18,056 nt of DNA from Bacteroidota bacterium (GCA_003648395.1 QMPB01000019.1:1-18056), one strand, 5' to 3'. Shown: positions 1 to 7,337, counted from the first letter of the stretch. Notes: generated by a model not told the origin, from the letters alone. Numbers and translations are program-made.

Positions 1-97
1 TACTAGGTTTCCTAGCACTACGTACTAGGTTTCCTAGCACTACGTACTAGGTTTCCTAGCACTACGTACTAGGTTTCCTAGCACTACGTACTAGGTT
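1..97. repeat. 22-bp tandem palindromic repeat array (about 4.4 copies, cut by window edge)
   Basis: Four identical 22-bp units (1-22, 23-44, 45-66, 67-88) are followed by a 9-bp partial fifth copy. Each unit contains the inverted repeat CTAGG-TTT-CCTAG. Across the unit junctions this extends to an outer CGTA/TACG pair, so each copy could form a hairpin. The copies show no sequence divergence and have no spacers. The array probably continues left of the window. Function is unknown; recent slippage or amplification of an intergenic palindrome is the simplest reading. Confidence 0.9.
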
Positions 98-107
98 ATT
101 TACCTTT

Positions 108-122
108 GACTGCTTCGCAGTC
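108..122. repeat. Short perfect hairpin
   Basis: GACTGC-TTC-GCAGTC forms a 6-bp stem with a 3-nt loop, directly after the tandem array. It is one of several palindromes packed between the array and sufD. No function is assigned. Confidence 0.6.
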
Positions 123-127
123 ATAAT

Positions 128-174
128 ATTGTACAAGTACAATAGCAACGAATGCAACTTCGTGGGCTATTGTA
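128..174 (+). terminator. Two overlapping inverted repeats, terminator-like
   Basis: ATTGTAC-AA-GTACAAT (128-143) is a perfect palindrome. Its right arm is also the left arm of a longer stem, TACAATAGC (138-146) with GCTATTGTA (166-174). That stem contains an inner 5-bp pair ACGAA/TTCGT. The long stem is followed on the plus strand by a T-rich stretch (176-186), so it could end a transcript entering from the left. The two pairings exclude each other. It may instead be only part of the intergenic repeat cluster. Confidence 0.4.
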
Positions 175-190
175 ATTTTGTATTTTAAAA

Positions 191-233
191 CGTCAGACTG
201 AGTGATTTTAAAAAAATCGTATCGAAGGCTGAC
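191..233 (-). terminator. Interrupted inverted repeat just after sufD, possible suf terminator
   Basis: GTCAG (192-196) pairs with CTGAC (229-233), and GATTTT (204-209) pairs with AAAATC (213-218) inside it. It begins 6 nt after the sufD stop codon. Read on the minus strand, the stem is followed by GTTTT, so it could terminate the suf transcript. The outer halves (GACTGAG and TCGAAGGCTGAC) resemble the GACTGAGCG/GTCGAAGTC palindromes dispersed between genes in many Bacteroidota genomes, so it may be such a repeat recruited as a terminator. Confidence 0.45.
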
Positions 234-239
234 TAATTC

Positions 240-1658
240 CTAAAGCAGACTCATATCTATTTCAAACTCGATTGGTGAATCTGGATTTGTACACTGAATA
301 GAACATTGTTCACATGAACTTAGTTCTCCTTTCAAACGTTTTCGTACTAATTCGTCTATGCTGTCTCTTAATTTTGGCAATTGAATTCTATCTACAATTT
401 GACCAACAAAAGCTACCATCAACAGCATTTTAGCATTACGTTCACAAATACCTCTTTGCATAAGATAAAACATTGCATTTGTATCAAGCTGACCAACAGT
501 TGACCCATGACTACATTTTACATCATCGGCATAAATTTCCAAGAATGGATGACTATCTACCTTGGAAGTATTTGTAAGCTGGATATTATTATTATTCTGT
601 AAAGCAAGAGTCTGTTGAGCACCTTTTTGTACTAAAGTATGGCCATTATAAACCGACCGTGCTTCTTCATCTACTATTCCCTTGAAAAGCTGATTACTGG
701 TACAATTAGGCACATTATGACTAATAAATACATGATTATCAACAAATTGCTTTCTATCCATTAGGTATAAACCTATAACATCGGCATTCGCCCCACGACC
801 ATTTAAGGCTACGTGAGTATCATTTCTAACCAGTCCGCCATTGAGAATTACGGTATTTGTATTCAGATTAGAATCCTGCGCTTGCTTTATGAAAGTATTA
901 GTCATTACAGCAGCATTGTCATCCTTATTCTGAAGCTTATAGAAATCTAGTTTAGCACCTCTTTCAAGGCTTATTTCAGTAACATTATTGATAAAACTAT
1001 GGTTATCAGTAACAGAATCGTCGCAATGAACAAGTGACATTTTAGAATTCTCTCCTAGAATGACTAAATTTCTTGTATTAGAGAAAATATTCTTATCGCT
1101 ATCGATAATATTTACTACTTGAATACTTCTGTCGTGCTCAACTCCATCTGGAACATAAATAAAGTATCCATCAGTATATAGTGCACTATTAAGAGCAATT
1201 AGTCCATTTGTTTCATTGTCAATTGAAGCACCAAAATATTTCTCAATAAGCTCAGGAAATGCAATTATTGCAGAAGATAAACTTCCTACTATTGTTCCGT
1301 TTTCGTAGGTTGTAATTCCGTCAGCACCATCAATCCACTGCCCATTGAGATAAGTATAAAGGTCGGTATCGAACTGATTAATATCGCATCTAAAACCAAG
1401 ATTTTCTTCGGTATTAGAAACGCCATTGGCTTCAAAATCTAGCTCATAATCTTTCTCAACAAACTTCTTAATATTTGTTTTACGCCAAAGTTCAATTGAA
1501 GTATTTGGAAACCCTAATTTTTCAAATATCAATTTAGCTTTATCTCTTTTATTAGTCAAAAAACCAGGCTCAATATCCTTTCTTGATTCTTTTACCAAAT
1601 CAAACTTATGGATTAATGCAGCCTTAAGGTCTAAACCTATTTCTTTGTTTTTAGCCAT
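240..1658 (-). CDS. sufD: Fe-S cluster assembly protein SufD
   Basis: SufD is the partner of SufB in the cytoplasmic SufBC2D scaffold, where Fe-S clusters are built before transfer to apo-proteins. The 472-residue product ends in the SufB/SufD family core. The motif KCSHGSTVGQLD at about 381-392 contains C382 and H384; H384 matches the E. coli SufD histidine (H360) that faces SufB at the cluster-forming interface. The family motif FYLMQRGI follows. The C-terminus has a cysteine-rich CEQCSIQC stretch. The ATG start lies 3 nt after the sufC stop, so the gene is the third of a tightly packed sufB-sufC-sufD operon. No sufS or sufE follows in the 239 bp to the window edge. The family call is secure; the metal-site role is by homology. 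Confidence 0.95.
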   Translation of the reverse strand: MAKNKEIGLDLKAALIHKFDLVKESRKDIEPGFLTNKRDKAKLIFEKLGFPNTSIELWRKTNIKKFVEKDYELDFEANGVSNTEENLGFRCDINQFDTDLYTYLNGQWIDGADGITTYENGTIVGSLSSAIIAFPELIEKYFGASIDNETNGLIALNSALYTDGYFIYVPDGVEHDRSIQVVNIIDSDKNIFSNTRNLVILGENSKMSLVHCDDSVTDNHSFINNVTEISLERGAKLDFYKLQNKDDNAAVMTNTFIKQAQDSNLNTNTVILNGGLVRNDTHVALNGRGANADVIGLYLMDRKQFVDNHVFISHNVPNCTSNQLFKGIVDEEARSVYNGHTLVQKGAQQTLALQNNNNIQLTNTSKVDSHPFLEIYADDVKCSHGSTVGQLDTNAMFYLMQRGICERNAKMLLMVAFVGQIVDRIQLPKLRDSIDELVRKRLKGELSSCEQCSIQCTNPDSPIEFEIDMSLL

Positions 1659-1661
1659 AAT

Positions 1662-2417
1662 TTATTTTGCTTTAAGCTCTTCCTTAATCCAATCGTAACC
1701 TCTTTCTTCAAGGTCGAGAGCAAGAGATTTATCACCAGTCTTCACTATTCTACCATCATACATAACATGCACAAAATCAGGCACTATATAGTCAAGCAAA
1801 CGTTGGTAGTGAGTAATTACAATGGTAGCGTTGTCTTTGGATTTGAGTTTAGTTACTCCATTGGCAACAATTCTTAAAGCATCAATATCCAAACCTGAGT
1901 CTGTTTCATCAAGAATAGATAGTTTAGGTTCAAGCATTGCCATTTGGAAGATTTCATTCTTCTTCTTTTCACCCCCAGAGAAACCTTGATTTACAGAACG
2001 ATTATTAAGTTTATCTTGTAATTCTACTAAAGCTTTTTTCTCTTTCATATATTTAAGAAAAGCACCAGCACCTAATGGCTCTTGACCTCGGTATTCTCTA
2101 ATCTCGTCGATGGCAGTGCGCATAAAATTAGTCATACTAACACCTGGAATCTCCACTGGATATTGAAAGCCCAAGAAAACACCTTCACGAGCTCTATCTT
2201 CTATTGGTAACTCCAAAAGGTTTTTACCATTGTAAATAATTTCTCCAGAGGTAACCTCATAGGTTTCGTTACCAGCAATTACCATTGCTAGAGTGCTTTT
2301 TCCGGTCCCATTAGGGCCCATAATAGCGTGAACTTCTCCTGCATTTACTGTCAAGTTCAATCCACTAATAATTTCTTTTCCTTGAACACTTACGTGTAGA
2401 TCTTTTATTTGTAACAT
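1662..2417 (-). CDS. sufC: Fe-S cluster assembly ATPase SufC
   Basis: SufC is the ABC-type ATPase of the SufBC2D complex; ATP binding drives the SufB-SufD rearrangement needed for cluster assembly. Visible motifs, numbered from the chosen start, are the Walker A GPNGTGKST (34-42), the ABC signature SGGEKKKNE, and the Walker B/D-loop stretch LDETDSGLD followed by TIVITHYQRLL. The usual ABC signature Q/R is replaced by KKK, as is typical for SufC. The reading frame is open back to a TTG at 2441. I chose the ATG at 2417 because it gives the canonical SufC N-terminus MLQIKDLHV and a usual length of 251 residues. It lies between sufB (about 40 bp upstream) and sufD (3 bp downstream). Confidence 0.95.
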   Translation of the reverse strand: MLQIKDLHVSVQGKEIISGLNLTVNAGEVHAIMGPNGTGKSTLAMVIAGNETYEVTSGEIIYNGKNLLELPIEDRAREGVFLGFQYPVEIPGVSMTNFMRTAIDEIREYRGQEPLGAGAFLKYMKEKKALVELQDKLNNRSVNQGFSGGEKKKNEIFQMAMLEPKLSILDETDSGLDIDALRIVANGVTKLKSKDNATIVITHYQRLLDYIVPDFVHVMYDGRIVKTGDKSLALDLEERGYDWIKEELKAK

Positions 2418-2456
2418 ATTTATATTTGTTTCTACGTTCAATTTCTAAATTAATAA

Positions 2457-3905
2457 TTATCCAACACTACCCTCAAGGCTTATAGATAATAGCTTTTGTG
2501 CCTCCACAGCAAATTCCATAGGAAGCTTGTTAAGTACTTCTTTTGCATAACCATTTACTATAAGTCCAATGGCTTTATCCTGTTTAATTCCTCTTTGCTG
2601 GCAGTAGAATAATTGCTCATCAGAAATTTTAGAGGTTGTAGCTTCGTGTTCCAATATTGCAGTTGGGTTATTACTTTCTATATAAGGAAAAGTATGCGCA
2701 CCACACTCGCTACCAAGTAATAAACTATCACATTGAGAGAAGTTTCTACTATTATCAGCTTTAGAATTTATTCTCACAAGACCACGATAACTATTATGGC
2801 TTTTTCCTGCCGAAATACCTTTTGAGATAATAGTGCTCTTGGTATTCTTACCAAGGTGAATCATTTTAGAACCAGTATCTGCCTGCTGATAGTTATTAGT
2901 TACAGCCACAGAATAAAATTCTCCAACAGAATTATCACCTTTAAGTACACAGCTAGGATATTTCCAAGTAATAGCAGAGCCCGTTTCTACCTGAGTCCAT
3001 GATATTTTAGAGTTATCCCCTTCGCAAAGTCCACGCTTGGTAACAAAATTAAAAATACCTCCTTTACCTTCTTTATTGCCTGGGTACCAATTCTGAACAG
3101 TGCTATACTTCACCTCACCATCTTTGTGAGCAATAATCTCTACAATTGCAGCGTGCAACTGATTTTCATCACGTTGAGGAGCAGTACAGCCTTCAAGATA
3201 ACTCACATAAGCACCTTCGTCAGCAACAAGAAGTGTTCTTTCAAATTGTCCTGTATTTGCAGCATTTATTCTGAAATATGTACTTAGCTCAACAGGACAG
3301 CGTACTCCTTTAGGAATATAGCAGAAAGAGCCATCGCTAAAAACCGCGGAATTAAGAGCAGTAAAATAATTGTCGCCTATTGGAACCACACTACCGAGGT
3401 ATTTCTTTACCAAATCAGGATGCTCCTGCACAGCCTCGCTAAAAGACATAAAGATAATACCTTGTTTGGCGAGAGTATCAGAGAAAGTCGTTTTCACCGA
3501 AACACTGTCGATTACAGCATCCACAGCTACTCCAGAAAGAACCTTCTGCTCTTCGAGAGAAATTCCCAACTTATTGAAAGTATCAATTAATTCAGGGTCA
3601 ACCTCATCAAGGCTTTCCAACTCCTTTTTCTTTTTAGGAGCAGAGTAATATATAATATCTTGAAAATTGATTTCTGGAATATTCAAATGCGCCCAATTAG
3701 GCTGTTCCATTGTAAGCCATTTTTTATAAGCCTTTAATCGGAATTCTAAAAGCCATTCTGGCTCATTTTTCTTGTTGGATATTAATCTGACAGTATCTTC
3801 GCTTAACCCTTTAGCTATTGTATCAGTATCAATGTCAGTAACAAATCCATATTTATAGTCAGAGGAAGTAACATCCCCAATGATTTCTTGTTCGTCTTTT
3901 GCCAT
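2457..3905 (-). CDS. sufB: Fe-S cluster assembly scaffold SufB
   Basis: SufB is the main scaffold subunit of the SufBC2D complex, on which sulfur from SufS/SufE and iron are joined. The protein has 482 residues, the usual length. [16 protein letters not shown] carries C240, matching E. coli C254. [12 protein letters not shown] carries C401, matching E. coli C405, the residue opposite the SufD histidine. The block [19 protein letters not shown] is a strong family signature. The ATG at 3905 has a -7-type promoter element about 35 nt upstream, so it is the first gene of the operon. The product is not cysteine-deficient or truncated. Confidence 0.97.
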   Translation of the reverse strand: MAKDEQEIIGDVTSSDYKYGFVTDIDTDTIAKGLSEDTVRLISNKKNEPEWLLEFRLKAYKKWLTMEQPNWAHLNIPEINFQDIIYYSAPKKKKELESLDEVDPELIDTFNKLGISLEEQKVLSGVAVDAVIDSVSVKTTFSDTLAKQGIIFMSFSEAVQEHPDLVKKYLGSVVPIGDNYFTALNSAVFSDGSFCYIPKGVRCPVELSTYFRINAANTGQFERTLLVADEGAYVSYLEGCTAPQRDENQLHAAIVEIIAHKDGEVKYSTVQNWYPGNKEGKGGIFNFVTKRGLCEGDNSKISWTQVETGSAITWKYPSCVLKGDNSVGEFYSVAVTNNYQQADTGSKMIHLGKNTKSTIISKGISAGKSHNSYRGLVRINSKADNSRNFSQCDSLLLGSECGAHTFPYIESNNPTAILEHEATTSKISDEQLFYCQQRGIKQDKAIGLIVNGYAKEVLNKLPMEFAVEAQKLLSISLEGSVG

Positions 3906-3939
3906 TATGCCTTATTTAGATTAAATTAAAATAGCGTGG

Positions 3940-3947
3940 CAAAGATA
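3940..3947 (-). promoter_or_regulatory. Bacteroidota -7 box upstream of sufB
   Basis: Minus-strand TATCTTTG fits the TAnnTTTG element bound by Bacteroidota RpoD. It lies 34 nt before the sufB ATG, predicting a leader of about 30 nt. The -33 TTTG box is weak: a TTTA lies at a suitable distance. No operator for an IscR-type regulator was recognised. Confidence 0.6.
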
Positions 3948-4025
3948 CGGATTTCCTTATTATAAAGGGTGGTTTAATATGATATTTATTAGGGGGATTG
4001 AGCTTAAAAAGGTTTTCGAAATTTT

Positions 4026-4063
4026 AGATATGCAATAATTTTTTTAAAAATTATTGCATATCT
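4026..4063. repeat. 38-bp palindrome, 18-bp perfect stem
   Basis: The left arm (4026-4043) and right arm (4046-4063) are perfectly complementary around a TT centre; the arms begin AGATATGCAATAA. It lies 79 bp beyond the suf -7 box and 68 bp before the decayed secreted-protein fragment. It could be a bidirectional terminator left from a lost gene, or an operator. Its GCAATAAT core also occurs in the terminator at 17852-17889. Confidence 0.75.
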
Positions 4064-4130
4064 TTATGATGAAGGTAATCAATAGGGAAAATTCAGATTA
4101 TTAACCCTAAAAGTTGCATTTACTAATTGA

Positions 4131-4391
4131 ACTTACGCACTCAATTTTAATGTCACTGATGATTTTTGCCCTGCACCTGCAAGCAATAATGTTACAGTAA
4201 CAATAGTTGTGGCGCCAAAACTAGATCCAACGAAAGTGAAAATTAATTGTGTTAGTGTTGAACCTACCAATTATGATATTTCTGTTGATTATTCATTGGT
4301 GGAAGATACGCTATACTTTTTCAAATCATATAAAATCTATTGTTCTGATAGTTTGAATGGGTCTTATTTGTTAGTTGATAGTATTAAATGA
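4131..4391 (+). pseudogene. Fragment of a large T9SS-type secreted repeat protein
   Basis: The frame is open from just after a TGA (4128-4130) to a TGA (4389-4391) and has no ATG at its head; the first possible start is GTG at 4209. The 86-residue translation reads as the end of one Ig/PKD-like module (NVTDDFCPAPASNN, then VTVTIVVAP). It continues as the start of a fibronectin-III-like module (INCVSVEPTNYDISVDYS, then SYKIYCSDSLNGSYLLVDSI) that stops halfway. The pattern [VI]-x-D-x-x-C-P-x3-S-x6-IVV is spaced exactly as in the 834-residue protein at 15330-17834 (its residues about 382-402). No signal peptide or sorting domain remains. This is best read as a gene remnant truncated at both ends; a tiny expressed protein from GTG 4209 is unlikely. 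Confidence 0.65.
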
Positions 4392-4402
4392 TATTAATAT
4401 TA

Positions 4403-5668
4403 CTAATTATTTAACATCCACTTCCAAGCAGGAATTACTTCTATCTTCTTCCCTTTAATTTCAACTACCTCTGCATAGTCGTAGGTGATAATCATTGCAG
4501 AATCTAATCCTTCGGCATCCATTGCTTTTATAAGTGCTTTAAATTCTCGTTTGCGGGTTTCTATATCGCTAATATCGTAAGAAACTTGAATCATTAAACC
4601 TTGATTCGGAACATAAAAGTCAACTTCAATATTTCTCTTATAATAAAATATATCATCTTGAGACCTTCTTTTAAGTTCTAAAAAAACTAAATTCTCTAAT
4701 AATTTACTATTTTGGTCTATCAGAAAAAGAGAAAGTAATCCGGTGTCAGCAAAATAATATTTCTTCTTGAGTTCTCTGTCAACTATTTTATTAGTATAAT
4801 TTTGAATGTCGTGAATAATGAATGAACTCTTTAAATGGCTTATATATTCGAAAAGAGTATTATTGCCAATTTGAATATTTGCTGATTTAATAATATTCTT
4901 AATCCTATTAATAGAAGTTTCATTATTAACACTTTCTGCAAGCTTTTTAACCAATAACTTCACTGCCATTTGGTTTGAGATATTAAATCGTGCTATTAAA
5001 TCACCATAAAGTAGTTTCTGATAAATATTTGAAAGATATTCCCTCTTATTCTTAAAACGCACTACTTCTGGTAAACCACCGAATTTTATGTATTCAGCAT
5101 AATGTTCCTTCATTAGGAATAACTGATCAGTATATTCAAAATTCTGTTTTAATTTTAAATTATTGAATTTCAGAAATTCTAAAAATGACAAAGGAGAAAT
5201 GGTTTTAATAAATAACCTGCCTCCTAGAGTAGTGGAAATATCTGAGCTCAACATTTTTGCATTGCTACCACTTACAAATACTTTATAATCATTGTCGCAT
5301 AGTCGCCTTACAAATTTCTCCCAATTTTCAATATTCTGAATTTCATCAAGAAATAGTATTGGCTTCTTTTTGTAAAGTTCTGAATAAGCTTCCAAAAGCA
5401 AGTTTAAATCTTGATAACCATAGCCAATTAATCTCTCATCTTCAAAGTTTATGAAAAGAACATCTTCAATATTATTTACGTTTTCTTTTATTATTTGGTA
5501 TAGTAAATAAGTTTTCCCAACACGACGCAGTCCCACAAATACATAATTACCATTATTTTCTATTTCTACAGAACGACTTATTATGTTTAACTCTTTGAAC
5601 CTTTGCTGATTCTGAATAATAATATTTTTTATATTATCTTTACTTTGTGGTATTATGTGCTTTTCCAT
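4403..5668 (-). CDS. AAA_14 / DUF4143 family ATPase
   Basis: The protein is predicted to be cytoplasmic, with 421 residues from the chosen ATG. The N-terminal AAA_14 domain has Walker A GLRRVGKT (46-53), Walker B ILFLDE (104-109) and a sensor-like stretch VFVSGSNAKML. The middle (about 236-290) has the look of a winged helix. The C-terminus (about 300-415) is DUF4143-like, related to PD-(D/E)XK nucleases. It keeps E325 and D350 (EVDFYV), but the usual IEVK is IQVS (Q361, S363), so nuclease activity is doubtful. The cellular role of this family is not established. The frame is open to a TTG at 5683. The ATG at 5668 is preferred because TATATTTG ends 4 nt upstream of it, which would put the TTG inside the promoter. 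Four 32-bp repeats stand directly upstream. No partner gene is adjacent on the same strand. Confidence 0.88.
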   Translation of the reverse strand: MEKHIIPQSKDNIKNIIIQNQQRFKELNIISRSVEIENNGNYVFVGLRRVGKTYLLYQIIKENVNNIEDVLFINFEDERLIGYGYQDLNLLLEAYSELYKKKPILFLDEIQNIENWEKFVRRLCDNDYKVFVSGSNAKMLSSDISTTLGGRLFIKTISPLSFLEFLKFNNLKLKQNFEYTDQLFLMKEHYAEYIKFGGLPEVVRFKNKREYLSNIYQKLLYGDLIARFNISNQMAVKLLVKKLAESVNNETSINRIKNIIKSANIQIGNNTLFEYISHLKSSFIIHDIQNYTNKIVDRELKKKYYFADTGLLSLFLIDQNSKLLENLVFLELKRRSQDDIFYYKRNIEVDFYVPNQGLMIQVSYDISDIETRKREFKALIKAMDAEGLDSAMIITYDYAEVVEIKGKKIEVIPAWKWMLNN

Positions 5669-5672
5669 ACTG

Positions 5673-5680
5673 CAAATATA
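5673..5680 (-). promoter_or_regulatory. -7 box abutting the AAA_14 ATPase start (leaderless mRNA predicted)
   Basis: Minus-strand TATATTTG matches TAnnTTTG and ends only 4 nt before the ATG at 5668. With the usual spacing of this element to the transcription start, the mRNA would have a leader of about 0-2 nt. No clear -33 TTTG is present; repeat unit 1 occupies that position. Confidence 0.6.
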
Positions 5681-5686
5681 CAATAA

Positions 5687-5814
5687 TTTCTTATTAACGA
5701 GATAAAAACACCTAAATGTTTCTTATCAATAAGACAAAAACACCTAAATATTTCTCATAGATATGATAAAAATATCTAATATTGTCTTATTTATGAGATA
5801 AAATGGCATAAATA
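5687..5814. repeat. Four 32-bp direct repeats (iteron-like) upstream of the AAA_14 ATPase
   Basis: The units are 5687-5718, 5719-5750, 5751-5782 and 5783-5814, with an exact 32-bp period and no insertions or deletions. Units 1 and 2 share the stretch ACAAAAACACCTAAAT almost completely; units 3 and 4 are more diverged. Each unit has an inverted core of the type TCTTAT-nn-ATAAGA (perfect in unit 2 as TCTTATCAATAAGA). A 32-bp period is close to three helical turns, so the cores face the same side of the DNA. Unit 1 begins 7 bp upstream of the ATPase -7 box, so a bound protein would cover the promoter. This is probably an operator array. Confidence 0.8.
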
Positions 5815-5842
5815 CTATTATGAAAATTAACTTAATAATTCA

Positions 5843-5850
5843 TATCTTCG
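5843..5850 (+). promoter_or_regulatory. Probable -7 box for the exported-protein/protease unit
   Basis: TATCTTCG differs from TAnnTTTG at one position and lies 30 nt before the ATG at 5880. There is no clear -33 box. It sits just beyond the fourth 32-bp repeat, so the array could affect both divergent transcripts. Confidence 0.4.
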
Positions 5851-5879
5851 CATTGTAAATAATTAATCAATTAGAATAT

Positions 5880-6455
5880 ATGAATTCAACAAAAAACATA
5901 CTATTAGGTCTATTCCTAGTAATCTTTAGTCAAGTTTTAATTGGGCAGAATACCATAAGTGATATAAAAATATTTGCAGAAAGAAACCTACAATCAGTTT
6001 TAGAGAAAATTCCAATCAATGATGAAATTTCCTTTGGCTTTAACAGCAGAGAAGAGTTTAAGCAGACAGAGCTTGGCGAACCCCTTGAGTTTATTTGGTA
6101 TTCTGAAACCAAGGATAATTCAAATAAAACGTGGCGAGTTCCAATAGTTGTAAATGGAGAATATAGAGCCTTACTTAATGTGCAGAATATAGGAAATGAG
6201 TTTAAAGTTGCTGATTTTGGAGCAAGTGTTTTGGCTGAGGATATTCAGAAAACGATGAATGAAAATAAGGGCAAGAATGTATCAGGAGTTTTAAGACTAA
6301 CAGCAATTACTAGTGATTTCTTGATTGTTAGAAATGCAGTAAAGGAAGAATATTTACCACTTACATCAGCTAAAATGTTTATTAATTCTAGAAATATGGA
6401 ATTACAAAAAACTTATAGCCCAAGTGATTTAATTGAACTGCTAAATAAAAGATAA
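5880..6455 (+). CDS. Small exported protein coupled to the cysteine protease
   Basis: I do not recognise a named family. The 191-residue product starts with a clear signal peptide (hydrophobic NILLGLFLVIFSQVLIG, with cleavage likely near residues 22-23), so it is exported; it has no T9SS sorting domain and no cysteines in the mature part. The body is a mixed alpha/beta-looking globular region with the segment TWRVPIVVNGEYRALLNV in the centre. Its stop codon overlaps the ATG of the next gene by one base (TAATG), so the two are translationally coupled. The neighbour is a secreted papain-like protease. That makes a protease inhibitor, or a separately encoded propeptide or chaperone, the first hypothesis; this is inference from context only. 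Confidence 0.8.
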   Translation: MNSTKNILLGLFLVIFSQVLIGQNTISDIKIFAERNLQSVLEKIPINDEISFGFNSREEFKQTELGEPLEFIWYSETKDNSNKTWRVPIVVNGEYRALLNVQNIGNEFKVADFGASVLAEDIQKTMNENKGKNVSGVLRLTAITSDFLIVRNAVKEEYLPLTSAKMFINSRNMELQKTYSPSDLIELLNKR

Positions 6456-7300
6456 TGAGAAAGATATATTCAATATTAATTTTTATTTTTTTTGCTGTAA
6501 ATATTTCTTTTGCTCAAATTCTTACAGTAGGAGAGGTAGAGCAAGAACAAACAGAATGGTGTTGGGCAGGAGTTTCAAAATGTATAGTTGATTATTATGG
6601 AGATACCACTGATCAATGCGAAATTGCAGAATATACCCGAACAACAGCTACTTGGCATAACTTCGGTAATCTGGACTGTTGTAATGATCCAAATCAGGGC
6701 TGTAATTACTGGAATTATAATTATGGTTATAGTGGAAGTATAAAAGATATTCTTCTGTTTTTCTCCGGCATTACTAATTATGGAACAGCAAATACTTTAA
6801 CGAAAGCAGCAATAGATGATGAGCTCTTTAATACACGTCCTTTTGTAATACGTTGGGGCTGGTATTCTGGTGGAGGTCACTTTGTAGTTGGCTATGGCAA
6901 GAGTGGAAATACAATTTATTATATGAATCCATGGTATGGAGAAGGTAAGAAACTCGCAGATTACGATTGGATAGTTGATGATGGAGTTCATGAATGGACT
7001 CATACTAATGTGCTTACTACTAGTCCAACGGCAATATCAAATAGAGAATCAATAAACAAGAAGACTCTAAAAATAGTACCCAACCCATCTAACGGTCAAT
7101 TCTCAATTCAATTTGATAAAGCAATAAATTCTACAACTCGGATTAGTATTTATGGTTTGAGTGGACAAATTGTGTATGAAAAACTTACTGAAGCATTATC
7201 AAATAGTATAGATTTATCATTGAAGCTCCAAAGTGGAATGTATTTTATAAAAGTTAGTTCTAAAGAAGGAGTTTTGATGGAGAAGTTTATGGTTTATTAG
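6455..7300 (+). CDS. T9SS-secreted papain-like cysteine protease
   Basis: The 281-residue precursor is predicted to be exported and then passed through the type IX system to the cell surface or medium. A signal peptide spans about residues 1-20 (cut after ISFA). The catalytic domain (about 21-190) has the papain-clan arrangement: Q30, nucleophile C36 in EQTEWCWAG, H142 in GGGHFVVGYG and N158 in YYMNPW. This resembles the AvrRpt2-like (C70/C39-like) bacterial proteases with a WCWA box and later CC and GCN motifs (75-76, 82-84). Residues about 204-281 form a T9SS type A sorting domain: IVPNPSNGQFSIQF, ISIYGLSGQIVYE, then SGMYFIKV to the end. It overlaps the upstream gene by one base. Substrates are unknown. 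Protease and sorting domain calls are strong. Confidence 0.9.
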   Translation: MRKIYSILIFIFFAVNISFAQILTVGEVEQEQTEWCWAGVSKCIVDYYGDTTDQCEIAEYTRTTATWHNFGNLDCCNDPNQGCNYWNYNYGYSGSIKDILLFFSGITNYGTANTLTKAAIDDELFNTRPFVIRWGWYSGGGHFVVGYGKSGNTIYYMNPWYGEGKKLADYDWIVDDGVHEWTHTNVLTTSPTAISNRESINKKTLKIVPNPSNGQFSIQFDKAINSTTRISIYGLSGQIVYEKLTEALSNSIDLSLKLQSGMYFIKVSSKEGVLMEKFMVY

Positions 7301-7313
7301 GAGTTCTATCTTT

Positions 7314-7337
7314 CGCAAAGCCGCTAAGACGCAAGGT
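7314..7337. repeat. Three 8-bp CGCWAAGn units
   Basis: CGCAAAGC, CGCTAAGA and CGCAAGGT follow one another 13 bp after the protease stop. They resemble the GCAAAGACGC repeats scattered between genes in many bacteria. They are diverged copies with no known function. Confidence 0.5.

Noticed and set aside
1..97. CRISPR array
   Set aside because: The 22-bp units follow each other directly with no spacers, and no cas gene is in the window.
2418..2441. TTG start extending sufC by eight residues
   Set aside because: The extension has no match to the SufC N-terminus; the ATG at 2417 gives the canonical start.
3370..3648. 92-codon plus-strand open frame inside sufB
   Set aside because: It lies wholly within sufB on the opposite strand and shows no family motif.
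4209..4391. A functional 60-residue gene starting at GTG
   Set aside because: The open frame and the protein similarity run upstream of the GTG to a stop at 4128, and the product would be two partial extracellular domains without a signal peptide.
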